From: Bacteroidota bacterium
GTDB lineage: Bacteria; Bacteroidota; Bacteroidia; Chitinophagales; Chitinophagaceae
Direction of reading: 5' to 3'
Assembly (NCBI GenBank): GCA_947457075.1
Contig: CANGUG010000009.1
Location: 1 to 64,000 of the forward strand
DNA: 64,000 nt
Every line of letters starts with the position of its first letter. The stretch's first letter is position 1. A program made the translations under genes and the position numbers. The notes beneath the pieces are model-generated. The model did no database searches, was not told the DNA's origin, and saw only the letters and a program-made list of their open reading frames with translations. Below are positions 18,604-28,729 of this stretch, in pieces.

Positions 18604-20757
18604 ATGGCGGATTTAAAACTACAGAGAAACTTTGGTATTGCTGCGCACATTGATGCCGGTAAAACTACTACCACTGAACGTATCTTACGTTACACTGGTA
18701 TGATTCACAAAATTGGTGAAGTACATGATGGTGCTGCAACTACAGACTGGATGGAGCAAGAAAAAGAAAGAGGTATCACCATTACTTCTGCAGCGGTATC
18801 TTGTCAATGGCAGTTCCCTACCGTTTTAGGTAAGCCAGATGCAAATACTAAAAATTATTATTTCAACATTATCGATACTCCGGGTCACGTGGACTTTACT
18901 GTAGAGGTAGAGCGTTCAATGCGTGTATTGGATGGTTTGATTGCTTTGTTCTCAGCGGTGGATGGTGTAGAGCCTCAATCTGAAACAGTATGGCGTCAAG
19001 CAAATCGTTATAAAGTTCCTCGTATTGGTTTCGTAAATAAAATGGACCGTGCGGGTGCTGACTTCTTAATGGTGGTAAATCAAGTAAGAGAAATGTTAGG
19101 CGCGAAAGCCGTTCCATTACAATTACCTATTGGTGCAGAAGACACATTTAAAGGGGTGGTGGATTTAATTAAAATGAAAGGTATTATCTGGGATGATGCT
19201 ACAGAAGGAATGACTTATGTAGAGACTGATATCCCTGCAGATATGAAAGAAGATGTTGATTATTGGAGAGCTCAATTAATTGAAGCCGTAGCAGAATACG
19301 ACGACAAATTAATGGAGAAATTCTTCGAGAATCCAGATTCAATTTCTGAAGCGGAAGTGCATGAAGCAATCCGTAAAGCTTGTATCGATTTATCTATCGT
19401 TCCAATGATGTGTGGTTCTTCTTTCAAAAATAAAGGAGTACAAACAGCATTAGATGCAGTATGTCGTTACCTGCCTTCACCAGTGGATGTGGAAGATACA
19501 GAAGGAACAGATCCTGATACAGGAGAAAAAATATTCCGTAAGCCTAATGCAAAAGAACCATTTGCTGCCTTGGCTTTCAAAATTATGACCGATCCATTCG
19601 TAGGACGTTTAGCATTCTTCAGATGTTATTCTGGTCACTTGGATGCGGGCTCTTATGTTAGAAACGTACGTAGCGGAAAGAACGAGCGTATCTCTCGTAT
19701 CATGAAAATGTTTGCGAACAAACAAAACCCAATCGACTTTATCGAAGCAGGTGATATCGCAGCAGCAGTAGGATTTAAGGAAATTAAAACAGGAGATACC
19801 TTATGTGATGAGAATCACTTAATCGTATTGGAGAATATGTTTATTCCAGAACCAGTTATCTCGGTAGCCGTTGAGCCTAAAACGCAAGCGGACGTTGATA
19901 AAATGGGTATGGCTATTGCAAAATTAGTGGAGGAAGATCCTACCTTAAGAGTAAAGACAGACGAAGATACTGGTCAAACGATCTTATCAGGTATGGGAGA
20001 ATTACACTTAGAAATTATCGTTGACCGTATGCGTCGTGAATTCAAAGTGGAAATTAACCAAGGTAATCCTCAGGTAGCTTATAAAGAAGCATTTGGAATG
20101 ACTATCGAACACCGTGAAGTATTGAAAAAGCAATCGGGTGGTCGTGGTAAATTCGCTGATATCCAATTCTCTATTGGCCCTGCTGATGAAGAGTGGTTAG
20201 CTGCCAATGCGGATAAAAAAGCCTTCCAATTTGTGAACGATTTATTTGGAGGATCTATCCCTAAAGAATTCGTTCCTGCCATTACAAAAGGTTTTGAATC
20301 TGCAATGACAACAGGTGTTTTAGCTGGATTCCCAGTGAACAATATGAAGATCCGCGTATTTGATGGTTCTTACCACGATGTGGATTCTGATGCAATGTCA
20401 TTTGAATTGTGTGCTAAAGCTGGTTTCAGAACTGCAGGTAAAAAAGCAAAGCCAACTTTATTAGAACCAATCATGAAAGTAGAAGTAGTAACTCCTGACC
20501 AATACATGGGAGACGTAACAGGTGACTTAAACCGTCGTCGTGGTATGTTAGAAGGTATGGATAGCCGTGGTAACTTACAAGTAATTAAAGCAAAAGTACC
20601 ATTGAGTGAAATGTTCGGTTATGTGACTCAATTACGTTCATTAAGCTCTGGTCGTGCCACTTCAACAATGGAGTTCAGTCACTACAACCCAGCACCAAAC
20701 AATATTGCTGAGGAAGTAATGGCTAAGAACAAAGGAAAAGTAAAAGACGAAGAGTAG
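18604..20757 (+). CDS. fusA: Elongation factor G
   Basis: EF-G drives translocation of tRNA and mRNA through the ribosome with GTP hydrolysis. The 717 residues include the GTPase motifs AHIDAGKTT (14-22), DTPGHVD (91-97) and NKMD (145-148), then domains [13 protein letters not shown] is in domain III and the domain IV loop is near [11 protein letters not shown]. The length is slightly over the ~700-residue norm, as is usual in this phylum. It has its own promoter and terminator, so it is monocistronic here; tufA does not follow, consistent with Bacteroidota gene order. Confidence 0.99.
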   Translation: MADLKLQRNFGIAAHIDAGKTTTTERILRYTGMIHKIGEVHDGAATTDWMEQEKERGITITSAAVSCQWQFPTVLGKPDANTKNYYFNIIDTPGHVDFTVEVERSMRVLDGLIALFSAVDGVEPQSETVWRQANRYKVPRIGFVNKMDRAGADFLMVVNQVREMLGAKAVPLQLPIGAEDTFKGVVDLIKMKGIIWDDATEGMTYVETDIPADMKEDVDYWRAQLIEAVAEYDDKLMEKFFENPDSISEAEVHEAIRKACIDLSIVPMMCGSSFKNKGVQTALDAVCRYLPSPVDVEDTEGTDPDTGEKIFRKPNAKEPFAALAFKIMTDPFVGRLAFFRCYSGHLDAGSYVRNVRSGKNERISRIMKMFANKQNPIDFIEAGDIAAAVGFKEIKTGDTLCDENHLIVLENMFIPEPVISVAVEPKTQADVDKMGMAIAKLVEEDPTLRVKTDEDTGQTILSGMGELHLEIIVDRMRREFKVEINQGNPQVAYKEAFGMTIEHREVLKKQSGGRGKFADIQFSIGPADEEWLAANADKKAFQFVNDLFGGSIPKEFVPAITKGFESAMTTGVLAGFPVNNMKIRVFDGSYHDVDSDAMSFELCAKAGFRTAGKKAKPTLLEPIMKVEVVTPDQYMGDVTGDLNRRRGMLEGMDSRGNLQVIKAKVPLSEMFGYVTQLRSLSSGRATSTMEFSHYNPAPNNIAEEVMAKNKGKVKDEE

Positions 20758-20794
20758 TCGATTTTCGAATCAATTACTTGATTTTCAATACTTT

Positions 20795-20828
20795 AAAAAC
20801 CCCTTCCTGTCAAATGGAGGGGGTTTTT
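20795..20828 (+). terminator. Intrinsic terminator after fusA
   Basis: AAAAACCCCTTCC (20795-20807) pairs with GGAGGGGGTTTTT (20816-20828), 13 bp including one wobble pair, with an 8-nt loop. Confidence 0.92.
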
Positions 20829-20890
20829 CATTCAGGTTAGGAGGGGGTTGAAAGTTTTTTTAAAATATTTTAAAAAAAGCACAATATTTC

Positions 20891-20921
20891 TTGAATGTTA
20901 GACTACAACCCATTACCTTTG
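20891..20921 (+). promoter_or_regulatory. Promoter of rpsJ and probably the S10-spc cluster
   Basis: TTG (20891-20893), a 20-nt spacer and TACCTTTG (20914-20921) match the consensus closely. The ATG of rpsJ is 30 nt downstream. Confidence 0.78.
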
Positions 20922-20951
20922 CAACCCCAAGATAATTTGGAAAAATAAGCT

Positions 20952-21257
20952 ATGTCTCAAAGAATTAGAATAAAATTACAATCTTACGATCACAACTTAG
21001 TGGATAAGTCTGCTGAGAAAATCGTAAAAACAGTACGCAGTACAGGTGCAGTAGTTACAGGTCCTATTCCTTTGCCTACACACAAACGCATTTTTACAGT
21101 GTTACGTTCACCGCACGTTAATAAGAAAAGTCGTGAGCAGTTCCAATTAGCTACGCACAAGCGTTTATTGGATATCTACACTTCTTCTTCTAAAACAGTA
21201 GACGCCCTAAGTAAGTTAGACTTACCATCAGGTGTTGAGGTGGAGATCAAAGCATAA
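20952..21257 (+). CDS. rpsJ: 30S ribosomal protein S10
   Basis: The 101-residue S10 protein belongs to the 30S head and, in other bacteria, also acts as NusE in antitermination. The N-terminus [14 protein letters not shown] and the loop [30 protein letters not shown] region are canonical; the short helix [17 protein letters not shown] is the usual end. It heads the S10 cluster with a strong promoter, but is separated from rplC by an unusual 248-base structured gap. Confidence 0.99.
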   Translation: MSQRIRIKLQSYDHNLVDKSAEKIVKTVRSTGAVVTGPIPLPTHKRIFTVLRSPHVNKKSREQFQLATHKRLLDIYTSSSKTVDALSKLDLPSGVEVEIKA

Positions 21258-21299
21258 GTATTTATAATTACCATCTCCCAATCACTACCCATTATGCAG

Positions 21300-21505
21300 T
21301 AGTTGAGAAAGGAGCGCTGGTTTGAAGTAAGTAAAATATAAACAGGCCCTTCGAGGTTTGTTTACTTCCGGTACTTCCCCTCTCCAAATGGAGAAACTCA
21401 GGAAAAGGTCGGCAGCAAACAGGGATTGAATCCGAGCTACTTTAAAAGGTAGCGTCATCATCGGATGTCCTCAGAACCAAACGCGGGGCATAAACCGCAA
21501 AAAAG
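21300..21505 (+). ncRNA. Candidate structured RNA leader between rpsJ and rplC
   Basis: The 248-base gap is far longer than other gaps in the cluster and folds into several consecutive hairpins. AAACAGGCC/GGTTTGTTT lies at 21340-21363, extendable by GAAGTAA/TTACTTC. TCTCC/GGAGA flanks an AAAT loop near 21376-21390. ATCCGA (21430-21435) pairs with TCGGAT (21461-21466), enclosing GCTACTT/AAGGTAGC (21436-21453). GCGG (21483-21486) pairs with CCGC (21495-21498) seven bases before the rplC ATG. The segment AAACAGG recurs around 21415 and could pair with the same GTTTGTTT, giving alternative folds. This suggests an autoregulatory ribosomal-protein leader; I cannot name a known family. Confidence 0.5.
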
Positions 21506-22123
21506 ATGAAAGGTATTATTGGAAAGAAAATTGGCATGACTAGCATCTTCGGAGAAGATGGAAAGCAAATTGCTTGCACCATTATCGAAGCTGGTCCTTG
21601 CACTGTTACTCAGGTGAAAACTCCTGAAGTAGACGGCTACAATGCAGTACAATTAGCATTGGGCGACAAAAAAGAAAAGCATTCTACAAAGTCTGAAATT
21701 AATCACTTCGCAAAAGCACAGACTGCTCCCAAGAAATTCGTAAAAGAATTCCGCGATTATTCTATCGAAACAACATTAGGCGCTACACTTACCCTTGACA
21801 TGTTCTCTGAAGGAGATACTGTTGAAGTTGTTGGTACAACTAAGGGTAGAGGTTTCCAAGGTGTTGTTAAACGTCATGGATTTAGCGGGGTGGGTGAAGC
21901 TACGCACGGTCAACACGACCGTTCTCGTGCACCAGGTTCTATCGGTGGATCTTCTTATCCAGCGAGAGTATTCAAAGGAATGCGTATGGCCGGTCATATG
22001 GGTAACGATCGCGTTAAAACAAAAGGATTAAAAGTATTAAAATTATTCCCAGAAAAAAACTACGTACTAGTGAGTGGATCAGTTCCAGGTCACAACGGTT
22101 CAATTGTTTTAATCCAAAAGTAA
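21506..22123 (+). CDS. rplC: 50S ribosomal protein L3
   Basis: L3 is an early assembly protein whose loop reaches the peptidyl transferase centre. The 205 residues begin [19 protein letters not shown] and contain the conserved loop [16 protein letters not shown] followed by [13 protein letters not shown] and [12 protein letters not shown]. All are family hallmarks. It is the first gene after the structured gap, which probably controls it. rplD follows after 21 bases. Confidence 0.99.
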   Translation: MKGIIGKKIGMTSIFGEDGKQIACTIIEAGPCTVTQVKTPEVDGYNAVQLALGDKKEKHSTKSEINHFAKAQTAPKKFVKEFRDYSIETTLGATLTLDMFSEGDTVEVVGTTKGRGFQGVVKRHGFSGVGEATHGQHDRSRAPGSIGGSSYPARVFKGMRMAGHMGNDRVKTKGLKVLKLFPEKNYVLVSGSVPGHNGSIVLIQK

Positions 22124-22144
22124 TCACCACATTAATCGACAATC

Positions 22145-22774
22145 ATGCAATTAGAAGTATTAGATATAAAAGGCAAAAAAACGGGCAGACAGGTTGAATT
22201 ACCTGCTGAAATTTTTGGAGCAACTCCAAATGACCACGTTATTTATTTAGCCGTTAAGCAATATTTAGCTGCACGCCGTTCAGGTACGCACAAAGTTAAA
22301 ACTCGTGCGGAAGTACAAGGTGCTAGCAGAAAATTACACAAGCAAAAAGGTACTGGTGGCGCTCGTAAGGGTAATATCCGTAACCCTTTATATAAGGGTG
22401 GTGGTACTATCTTTGGACCAAAACCACATTCTTACGATTTCAAATTGAACCGTAAAGTAAAAGACCTTGCAAAAATTTCAGCGTTAAGTCACAAAGCAAT
22501 TGATCAAGCAATTTTAGTGTTAGAAGACATCAAATTAGATGCGCCTAAAACATCAGCAGTTGCTGCTATCATGAGCCAATTAAACTTAGACAACAAAAAG
22601 ACATTAGTGATCTTACCTGAGTACAATGACAATGTTTATTTGAGTACACGTAACATTCCAAACGTAGCTAGTACATTATTAGCGGACATCAATACATACG
22701 ATATCATGAATGCCGATGTATTAGTGATCACTGAAGGTGCTGCTAAAATTTTTAACGAAGAAGAAGCTGCGTAG
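22145..22774 (+). CDS. rplD: 50S ribosomal protein L4
   Basis: L4 binds domain I of 23S rRNA and lines the exit tunnel. The 209 residues have the tunnel loop with SRKLHKQKGTGGARKGNIR and FGPKPHSYDFKLNRKVK, the typical bacterial L4 centre. In gamma-proteobacteria L4 represses its own operon; if the leader upstream of rplC is regulatory, L4 is one candidate effector (inference). It sits between rplC and rplW with 21-22 base spacers. Confidence 0.99.
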   Translation: MQLEVLDIKGKKTGRQVELPAEIFGATPNDHVIYLAVKQYLAARRSGTHKVKTRAEVQGASRKLHKQKGTGGARKGNIRNPLYKGGGTIFGPKPHSYDFKLNRKVKDLAKISALSHKAIDQAILVLEDIKLDAPKTSAVAAIMSQLNLDNKKTLVILPEYNDNVYLSTRNIPNVASTLLADINTYDIMNADVLVITEGAAKIFNEEEAA

Positions 22775-22796
22775 TCTCTTTTAAAAAAAGATAATC

Positions 22797-23096
22797 ATGA
22801 AAGTAACAGAAATATTAATCAAGCCGATTTTAACTGAAAAAGCAAATGCTCAACAAGAGTCATTAAGAAGATATGCTTTTAAAGTAAATCGTCGTGCGAA
22901 CAAATTAGAAATCAAAACAGCTATTGAGCAATTCTACGGCGTTAACGTTTTAGAAGTAAACACATTAGTTGTTCCTGGTAAACAAAAAACACGTTCTACT
23001 AAGTCTGGAATTATCTCTGGTGTTAAATCTGGATATAAGAAAGCATTAGTAACCGTAGCGGAAGGTGAAACCATTGACCTTTACGCAAGCATTTAA
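22797..23096 (+). CDS. rplW: 50S ribosomal protein L23
   Basis: L23 surrounds the tunnel exit and is the docking site for trigger factor and SRP. The 99 residues include ILIKPILTEKANAQQE at the N-terminus and the KLEIKTAIEQFYGVNVLEVNT motif typical of the family. It lies between rplD and rplB. Confidence 0.98.
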   Translation: MKVTEILIKPILTEKANAQQESLRRYAFKVNRRANKLEIKTAIEQFYGVNVLEVNTLVVPGKQKTRSTKSGIISGVKSGYKKALVTVAEGETIDLYASI

Positions 23097-23142
23097 TAAT
23101 AGCAAGTGAAGCTGAAAAATTCACGTTAAAAAACAAAAGAAA

Positions 23143-23982
23143 ATGGCATTAAGAAAGTACAAACCGATTACAGCAGGAACCCGATGGAGAATTGGGAACG
23201 CGTATGCTGAAATCACTACTAACAAACCAGAAAAGAGTTTGTTAGAGCCACAAAAGAAAACAGCAGGACGTAACTTCCAAGGTCGTCGTGCAATGCGTTA
23301 CATGGGTGGTGGTCACAGACAACACTATCGTATCATTGACTTCAAAAGAAATAAGAAGGATATGGAAGCTACTGTAGTTTCTGTAGAATACGATCCAAAC
23401 AGAACAGCCTTTATCGCATTAGTACAATATACTGATGGCGAGAAAAGATATATCATTTGCCCTCAAGGTTTACAAGTGGGTGCTAAAGTGGCTTCAGGAG
23501 ATAATGTGGTTCCAGAAATTGGATATGCATTACCAATGAAGAATATTCCTTTAGGTACAGTAGTGCACAACATCGAAATGCAACCTGGTCAAGGGGGTAA
23601 ATTGGTACGTAGTGCAGGTACATCTGCTCAATTAGCGAATAAGGAAACTGAATACGCTGTATTGAAAATGCCTTCTGGTGAATTAAGAAAATTATTGATT
23701 AACTGTTATGCTACTGTAGGGGTGGTTTCAAATAGCGACCATAACTTAGAAACAGCTGGTAAAGCAGGTAGAAATCGTTGGAAAGGCGTACGTCCTCGTG
23801 TAAGAGGTGTTGCGATGAACCCGGTAGATCACCCGATGGGTGGTGGTGAAGGTAGAGCGTCTGGTGGACATCCAAGAAGCAGAACTGGTAAGTATGCTAA
23901 AGGAGAAAAAACTAGAACAAGAGGAAAGGGTAGCGACAAGTTGATCATTCAACGTCGTGATGGTAAAAAATTGACTAAATAA
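23143..23982 (+). CDS. rplB: 50S ribosomal protein L2
   Basis: L2 is required for subunit association and for activity of the peptidyl transferase centre. The 279 residues match the family length. The highly conserved C-terminal segment [19 protein letters not shown] with [14 protein letters not shown], including the functionally important histidine, is intact, as is [17 protein letters not shown] in the N-terminal half. It is followed by rpsS after 25 bases. Confidence 0.99.
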   Translation: MALRKYKPITAGTRWRIGNAYAEITTNKPEKSLLEPQKKTAGRNFQGRRAMRYMGGGHRQHYRIIDFKRNKKDMEATVVSVEYDPNRTAFIALVQYTDGEKRYIICPQGLQVGAKVASGDNVVPEIGYALPMKNIPLGTVVHNIEMQPGQGGKLVRSAGTSAQLANKETEYAVLKMPSGELRKLLINCYATVGVVSNSDHNLETAGKAGRNRWKGVRPRVRGVAMNPVDHPMGGGEGRASGGHPRSRTGKYAKGEKTRTRGKGSDKLIIQRRDGKKLTK

Positions 23983-24007
23983 TTAACATTCAAATTAACT
24001 CGTTACT

Positions 24008-24277
24008 ATGGGTCGTTCGATTAAAAAAGGTCCTTATATAGATCATAACCTTGAAGAAAAAGTAGAGGATATGAACGGAGGCAAAACAAAGAAAGGTGTA
24101 ATTAAAACTTGGAGTCGTAGAAGTACAATTTCTCCAGATTTTGTAGGACATACTTTCGCTGTACACAATGGAAATAAATTCATCCCAGTTTATGTTACTG
24201 AATTCATGGTAGGACATAAATTAGGTGAGTTCTCTCCAACTAGAAACTTCAGAGGACACGCAGGTAGCAAAAAATAG
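24008..24277 (+). CDS. rpsS: 30S ribosomal protein S19
   Basis: S19 forms a complex with S13 in the 30S head and contacts the A-site finger of the 50S subunit. The 89 residues start [20 protein letters not shown] and contain [19 protein letters not shown] and [12 protein letters not shown], all standard. rplV follows after 49 bases. Confidence 0.99.
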   Translation: MGRSIKKGPYIDHNLEEKVEDMNGGKTKKGVIKTWSRRSTISPDFVGHTFAVHNGNKFIPVYVTEFMVGHKLGEFSPTRNFRGHAGSKK

Positions 24278-24326
24278 TATATCAATTAAGGTTTGATCGA
24301 AAGTTCAAACAGTAAACAATAAAGAA

Positions 24327-24683
24327 ATGGAAGCAGTAGCTAAACTAAACAATTATCCCACAGGCCCGCGTAAGATGCGTTTGCTTGCAGACGTGATCCG
24401 TGGCATGGAAGTGGAAAAAGCATTGGCAATTTTGGAGTTCCATCCTCAACACAATGCAGTTCCATTAGCAAAGTTGTTAAAAAGTGCAATCAGTAACTGG
24501 GAGCAAAAAAACAACGGCGCTAGCGCAGCAGATAGCAAACTAGTAGTAAAAACAGTTTTTGTAGACGGTGGTCGTACGTTAAAGCGTATGCGCCCAGCTC
24601 CACAAGGACGTGGCTACAGAGTTAGAAAGCGTAGCAACCACGTTACGATGATTGTTGACACAAAATCAGATTCAAAAAACTAA
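24327..24683 (+). CDS. rplV: 50S ribosomal protein L22
   Basis: L22 contacts all 23S rRNA domains, and its beta-hairpin lines the exit tunnel where macrolides bind. The 118 residues have the hairpin region [20 protein letters not shown], wild-type in appearance, and the N-terminal helix [16 protein letters not shown]. rpsC follows 18 bases later. Confidence 0.98.
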   Translation: MEAVAKLNNYPTGPRKMRLLADVIRGMEVEKALAILEFHPQHNAVPLAKLLKSAISNWEQKNNGASAADSKLVVKTVFVDGGRTLKRMRPAPQGRGYRVRKRSNHVTMIVDTKSDSKN

Positions 24684-24701
24684 ATATTCTAAACCATCAT
24701 T

Positions 24702-25463
24702 ATGGGTCAGAAAGCAAATCCAATTGGAAACAGATTAGGTATCATTCGCGGATGGGAAAGCAACTGGTACGGTAGCAAAAAAGACTACTCTACAAAGTTG
24801 ATTCAAGATCAAAAAATTCGTACCTACTTAAATGCGCGTATTAACAAGGGCGGTATCGCTCGTATCGTTATTGAACGTACTTTAGGAAAATTAATCGTAA
24901 CAATCCATACATCTAAACCAGGTATCATCATTGGTAAAGGTGGTGGAGAAGTAGATCGTATTAAAGAAGAGTTAAAGAAATTAACTGGTAACGAGGATGT
25001 TCAAATTAACATCTTAGAAATTCGTCGTCCAGAATTAGATGCAACTATTGTTGGTGAAACAATTGCGCGTCAAATCGAAAACCGTATCAATTACAAGCGT
25101 GCTATTAAAATGGCGATTGCTTCTACCTTAAGAATGGGTGCTGAAGGAATTAAAATTAAAGTAGGTGGTCGTATTGGTGGTGCTGAGATTGCTCGTTCTG
25201 AGGAAATCAAACAAGGTCGCGTTCCATTACATACATTCAGAATGGATATTGATTATGCTAGTGTATTTGCTTTAACAGTATACGGTAAAATTGGTATTAA
25301 AGTTTGGATCTGTAAAGGAGAAGTATTAGGAAAGCGTGAGTTGAATCCAAATTTCGTTGGCGGTAAAGAAGGCGGCGAAAGAGCAGATCATTCACGTGGA
25401 GGAGATCGTCGTGACGATCGCGGTGGAGACCGTCGTGGTCCAGGTGGTCCAAGAAGAAAATAA
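24702..25463 (+). CDS. rpsC: 30S ribosomal protein S3
   Basis: S3 forms part of the mRNA entry tunnel with S4 and S5. The 253 residues contain the type II KH domain with [20 protein letters not shown] (about 67-86) and the S3 C-terminal domain ([20 protein letters not shown]). The last ~35 residues are a low-complexity Arg/Gly/Asp tail ([20 protein letters not shown]), longer than in E. coli. Such extensions are common in Bacteroidota and probably contact RNA; that is inference. rplP follows after 47 bases. Confidence 0.99.
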   Translation: MGQKANPIGNRLGIIRGWESNWYGSKKDYSTKLIQDQKIRTYLNARINKGGIARIVIERTLGKLIVTIHTSKPGIIIGKGGGEVDRIKEELKKLTGNEDVQINILEIRRPELDATIVGETIARQIENRINYKRAIKMAIASTLRMGAEGIKIKVGGRIGGAEIARSEEIKQGRVPLHTFRMDIDYASVFALTVYGKIGIKVWICKGEVLGKRELNPNFVGGKEGGERADHSRGGDRRDDRGGDRRGPGGPRRK

Positions 25464-25510
25464 TTCACCATAATAGAAATTAATTAATAAAGAGATAACA
25501 ATAACAATAT

Positions 25511-25924
25511 ATGTTACAGCCAAAAAGAAGTAAACATAGGAAACAACAGAAAGGACGTATTCGCGAAGTAGCGAAGCGTGGAACTTCTATTGCATTTGGT
25601 TCTTTTGCATTAAAATCGTTAGATCCAGTTTGGTTGACAAACAGACAAATTGAGTCTGCGCGTCAAGCAATGACACGTGCAATGAAAAGAGAAGGAAATG
25701 TTTGGATTCGTGTTTTCCCAGATAAAATTATTACGCATAAGCCTGCAGAGGTGAGAATGGGTAAAGGTAAAGGTAACCCTGAATATTGGGCTGCAGTAGT
25801 TGAACCAGGTCGTATCATTTTTGAAATCGACGGTGTAACTCCTGAAGTTGCGAAAGAAGCAATGGGATTAGCTGCTCAAAAATTACCAATCAAAACTAAG
25901 TTTGTTACAAGAAGAGACTTGTAA
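25511..25924 (+). CDS. rplP: 50S ribosomal protein L16
   Basis: L16 organises the A-site of the large subunit. The 137 residues begin [16 protein letters not shown] and include [20 protein letters not shown] and [15 protein letters not shown], the family core. The arginine-containing AxxRMGxGKG loop, hydroxylated in some bacteria, is present. rpmC follows after 23 bases. Confidence 0.99.
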   Translation: MLQPKRSKHRKQQKGRIREVAKRGTSIAFGSFALKSLDPVWLTNRQIESARQAMTRAMKREGNVWIRVFPDKIITHKPAEVRMGKGKGNPEYWAAVVEPGRIIFEIDGVTPEVAKEAMGLAAQKLPIKTKFVTRRDL

Positions 25925-25947
25925 TCACCACAAAAAAAGTATTTGCT

Positions 25948-26160
25948 ATGGCAACCAAGAAGTATGATTTTAATAAAGGCTTAAAAGACGCAAGCGTGAC
26001 TGATTTAAAAGCACGTATTGATGAAGATCAATTAAGACTTAAGAAACTAGAGTTCGCTCACGCTATTTCTCCATTAGAGAATCCAATGAGCATTCGCGGA
26101 CTTCGTAAAGACATTGCCCGTTTAAAAACGGAATTAAAGAAAAAAGAGTTAGGTATCTAA
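25948..26160 (+). CDS. rpmC: 50S ribosomal protein L29
   Basis: L29 is a small helical protein next to L23 at the tunnel exit. The 70 residues fold as two helices, with the conserved FAHAISPLENPMSIRGLRKDIARLKTE region near the C-terminus. It sits between rplP and rpsQ, the invariant position in bacterial S10 operons. Confidence 0.96.
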   Translation: MATKKYDFNKGLKDASVTDLKARIDEDQLRLKKLEFAHAISPLENPMSIRGLRKDIARLKTELKKKELGI

Positions 26161-26191
26161 TTATTAAAAGTAATTAGCCAACAAAAAAATA

Positions 26192-26455
26192 ATGACAATG
26201 GTAGTAAGAAATTTACGTAAAACAAGAATCGGAGTGGTAACTAGCGACAAAATGGATAAGACCATCACTGTTGCAGTTGAAAGAAAAGTAAAGCACCCGA
26301 TGTATGGAAAGTTCGTGAAAAAAACAACTAAGTTCCACGCACATGACGAAAAGCAAGAGTGTGGTATTGGCGATGTTGTAAAAATCATGGAGACACGTCC
26401 ATTAAGTAAAACAAAACGTTGGAGATTAGTAGAAGTGGTTGAAAAAGCTAAATAA
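26192..26455 (+). CDS. rpsQ: 30S ribosomal protein S17
   Basis: S17 is a primary 16S rRNA-binding protein of the 30S body with an OB fold. The 87 residues include [21 protein letters not shown] and [20 protein letters not shown], both family signatures. The ATG at 26192 is used; a second ATG two codons later (26198) is equally possible. An 88-base gap precedes rplN, marking the usual boundary between the S10 and spc units. Confidence 0.97.
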   Translation: MTMVVRNLRKTRIGVVTSDKMDKTITVAVERKVKHPMYGKFVKKTTKFHAHDEKQECGIGDVVKIMETRPLSKTKRWRLVEVVEKAK

Positions 26456-26543
26456 GCCTTCCAATCAACTATACTAAAAGAACTAAGTAATAAATCAACC
26501 CGCGTTCGCAAGAACAAGGAATAAAAGCTAAAAGCTAAATAAA

Positions 26544-26912
26544 ATGATTCAGCAAGAAAGTAGGCTCAATGTAGCTGATAATAGCGGCGCTAAAGAAGTA
26601 CTTTGTATCAAAGTATTAGGAAATAGCGGTCAAGACTTCGCAAAAATCGGTGATACGATTGTTGTAACAGTTAAGGATGCGATCCCAGCAGGCGGTATCA
26701 AAAAAGGTACTGTATCTAAAGCGGTAATCGTTCGTACCAAAAACAAATTGCGTAGAAAAGACGGTTCATATATCCGTTTTGATGACAACGCAGTAGTATT
26801 ATTAAACAATTCAGAAGAGCCAAGAGGTACTCGTATCTTTGGACCAGTTGCTCGTGAATTGCGTGATAAAGGATACATGAAAATTGTTTCATTAGCACCT
26901 GAGGTGTTATAA
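26544..26912 (+). CDS. rplN: 50S ribosomal protein L14
   Basis: L14 lies at the subunit interface and is the docking site of the silencing factor RsfS. The 122 residues start [18 protein letters not shown] and end with [28 protein letters not shown], both canonical. It is the first gene of the spc-type section, and rplX follows after 14 bases. Confidence 0.99.
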   Translation: MIQQESRLNVADNSGAKEVLCIKVLGNSGQDFAKIGDTIVVTVKDAIPAGGIKKGTVSKAVIVRTKNKLRRKDGSYIRFDDNAVVLLNNSEEPRGTRIFGPVARELRDKGYMKIVSLAPEVL

Positions 26913-26926
26913 AATAAATATAAATT

Positions 26927-27265
26927 ATGAGTAACAGATTCAAACCCAAATACAGCATCAAGAAAGGTGATAGCGTTGTAGTTATTGCTGGAGATGACAA
27001 GGACTTGAAAAAACCTCGCACTGTGTTAGAAGTAGATGTTGAAAAAGGTCGTGTAATTGTTGAAGGCGTAGCTATCGCAACTAAACACACTAAACCATCT
27101 GCAACCAACACAAAGGGTGGCATCGTTAAGGTGGAAGCCTCTATCAACATTAGTAACGTAATGTTATGGGATGCTAAAACAAGCGCTCCTACAAAAGTAA
27201 AGCGTTCAAGAGAAACAGGTAAATTAGTTAGAATTTCTAAAAAATCAGGGGAGGTTATAAAATAA
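26927..27265 (+). CDS. rplX: 50S ribosomal protein L24
   Basis: L24 is one of the two assembly-initiating 50S proteins. The 112 residues contain the KOW motif ([20 protein letters not shown], about 11-30) and [18 protein letters not shown]. The stop codon overlaps the rplE start by one base (TAATG), which implies translational coupling of L24 and L5. Confidence 0.97.
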   Translation: MSNRFKPKYSIKKGDSVVVIAGDDKDLKKPRTVLEVDVEKGRVIVEGVAIATKHTKPSATNTKGGIVKVEASINISNVMLWDAKTSAPTKVKRSRETGKLVRISKKSGEVIK

Positions 27266-27840
27266 TGAGTACCGTAAAATACACTCCAAGATTAGCAGAT
27301 AAGTACACTAAAGAAGTGATACCTGCTTTATCTAAAAAGTTTGGTTACAAGTCTGTAATGCAAACTCCTAAGTTGGAAAAAATTTGCATCAACCGTGGTG
27401 TAAATGGCGCAGTAAATGACAAGAAATTAGTGGACATCGCTATCGATGAGTTAACTACTATCACTGGTCAAAAAGCAGTTCCAACTTTATCTAAGAAAGA
27501 TATCTCCAACTTTAAATTACGTAAGGGCATGCCAATTGGTGCACGCGTAACTTTAAGAGGTGAAAAAATGTTTGAATTCTTAGATCGTTTAGTATCTGTT
27601 GCATTACCTCGTGTACGTGACTTCAAAGGCGTTAGCGATAAAGCTTTCGATGGTCGTGGAAACTATACTTTAGGTGTAACTGAGCAAATCATCTTCCCAG
27701 AAATCGACATTGATAAAGTAAACAAAATTACAGGTTTGGATATCACTTTTGTGACTTCAGCTAATTCAAATGAAGAAGCGTACGAGTTATTAAAGGAATT
27801 GGGTATGCCATTCAAGAATATCAAAAAAGACAATAACTAA
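27265..27840 (+). CDS. rplE: 50S ribosomal protein L5
   Basis: L5 binds 5S rRNA in the central protuberance and contacts P-site tRNA. The 191 residues are slightly longer than in E. coli. Visible signatures are [31 protein letters not shown] and [20 protein letters not shown]. The start overlaps the rplX stop by one base, and rpsN follows after 13 bases. Confidence 0.99.
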   Translation: MSTVKYTPRLADKYTKEVIPALSKKFGYKSVMQTPKLEKICINRGVNGAVNDKKLVDIAIDELTTITGQKAVPTLSKKDISNFKLRKGMPIGARVTLRGEKMFEFLDRLVSVALPRVRDFKGVSDKAFDGRGNYTLGVTEQIIFPEIDIDKVNKITGLDITFVTSANSNEEAYELLKELGMPFKNIKKDNN

Positions 27841-27853
27841 TTAATTTATAATT

Positions 27854-28123
27854 ATGGCTAGAGAATCGGTTAAAGCGAGACAAAGAAAGCGTGAAGCAAC
27901 TGTAAAACAATATGCTGAAAAACGCGCTGCTTTAAAAGCTGCTGGAGATTATGCAGGTTTAGATAAATTACCTAAAAATGCATCACCTGTACGTTTGAAA
28001 AATCGTTGTCAATTAACAGGCCGTCCTAAAGGATATATGAGATACTTTGGTGTATCAAGAAATATCTTCCGTGACATGGCTTTGAACGGATTGATCCCAG
28101 GTGTTAAAAAGGCAAGCTGGTAA
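27854..28123 (+). CDS. rpsN: 30S ribosomal protein S14 (zinc-independent type)
   Basis: S14 joins the 30S head late in assembly. The 89 residues are the long C-minus form: the CxxC zinc pairs are missing and only the [17 protein letters not shown] motif remains, ending in the universal GVKKASW. Choice of the zinc-free paralogue can matter under zinc limitation. A 101-base gap separates it from rpsH. Confidence 0.98.
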   Translation: MARESVKARQRKREATVKQYAEKRAALKAAGDYAGLDKLPKNASPVRLKNRCQLTGRPKGYMRYFGVSRNIFRDMALNGLIPGVKKASW

Positions 28124-28162
28124 TAGCTTTAAGCATTTATCATCAAGCAACATTGATTTAAG

Positions 28163-28181
28163 TTCAATCGCATTGATTGAA
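28163..28181 (+). promoter_or_regulatory. Hairpin in the rpsN-rpsH gap
   Basis: A perfect 7-bp stem TTCAATC/GATTGAA with loop GCATT lies in the 101-base gap 44 nt before rpsH (S8). S8 controls the spc operon in enterobacteria through an RNA hairpin, so this is a possible regulatory site, though its sequence shows no clear likeness to the E. coli S8 site. Confidence 0.3.
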
Positions 28182-28224
28182 TACTGAAACAAAACAAAAT
28201 TAAGAACTGATTTAAAAAACTAAT

Positions 28225-28623
28225 ATGGTAACAGATCCAATAGCAGACTACTTAACGAGAATTCGTAACGCCCAAATGGCACAACACAGAATCGTTGAGA
28301 TCCCTGCGTCAAATTTAAAGAAGCGTATTACTGAAATCTTGTACGAGCAAGGTTACATTTTAAAATACAAATTTGAAGACGATACAAAACAAGGGTTAAT
28401 CAAAATCGCATTAAAATATGATGCGAATACAAAGCAACCTGCGATTCGTTCTTTAGAGCGTATTAGCCGTCCAGGTTTACGTCAGTATGCTAAGCCAGCT
28501 GAAATCAAAAGAGTAAGCAATGGTTTAGGTATCGCTATTTTATCAACTTCAAAAGGAGTATTAACTGATAAGCAAGCGAAAGCCAACAATGTAGGTGGTG
28601 AAGTATTGTGCGCTATTTCTTAA
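28225..28623 (+). CDS. rpsH: 30S ribosomal protein S8
   Basis: S8 is a key assembly protein of the 30S central domain. The 132 residues contain DPIADYLTRIRNAQMA near the start and the C-terminal GLGIAILSTSKGVLTDKQA with GGEVLCAIS, the classic S8 signature. Gaps of 101 and 106 bases flank it, unusually wide for this cluster, so separate expression control of rpsH is plausible. Confidence 0.99.
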   Translation: MVTDPIADYLTRIRNAQMAQHRIVEIPASNLKKRITEILYEQGYILKYKFEDDTKQGLIKIALKYDANTKQPAIRSLERISRPGLRQYAKPAEIKRVSNGLGIAILSTSKGVLTDKQAKANNVGGEVLCAIS

Positions 28624-28729
28624 TCGAGTAGCTAACAACCAACAATAATTAATTTAATGCTTAGTATGCATTTAAGCCTTTTAGTCGGGGCTGAAAACAG
28701 CTAAGTGAACAAATAAAACAAAAGCGACT

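Noticed and set aside
26716-27150. 144-codon minus-strand frame across rplN-rplX
   Set aside because: Entirely antisense to two certain ribosomal protein genes, with no domain or promoter.
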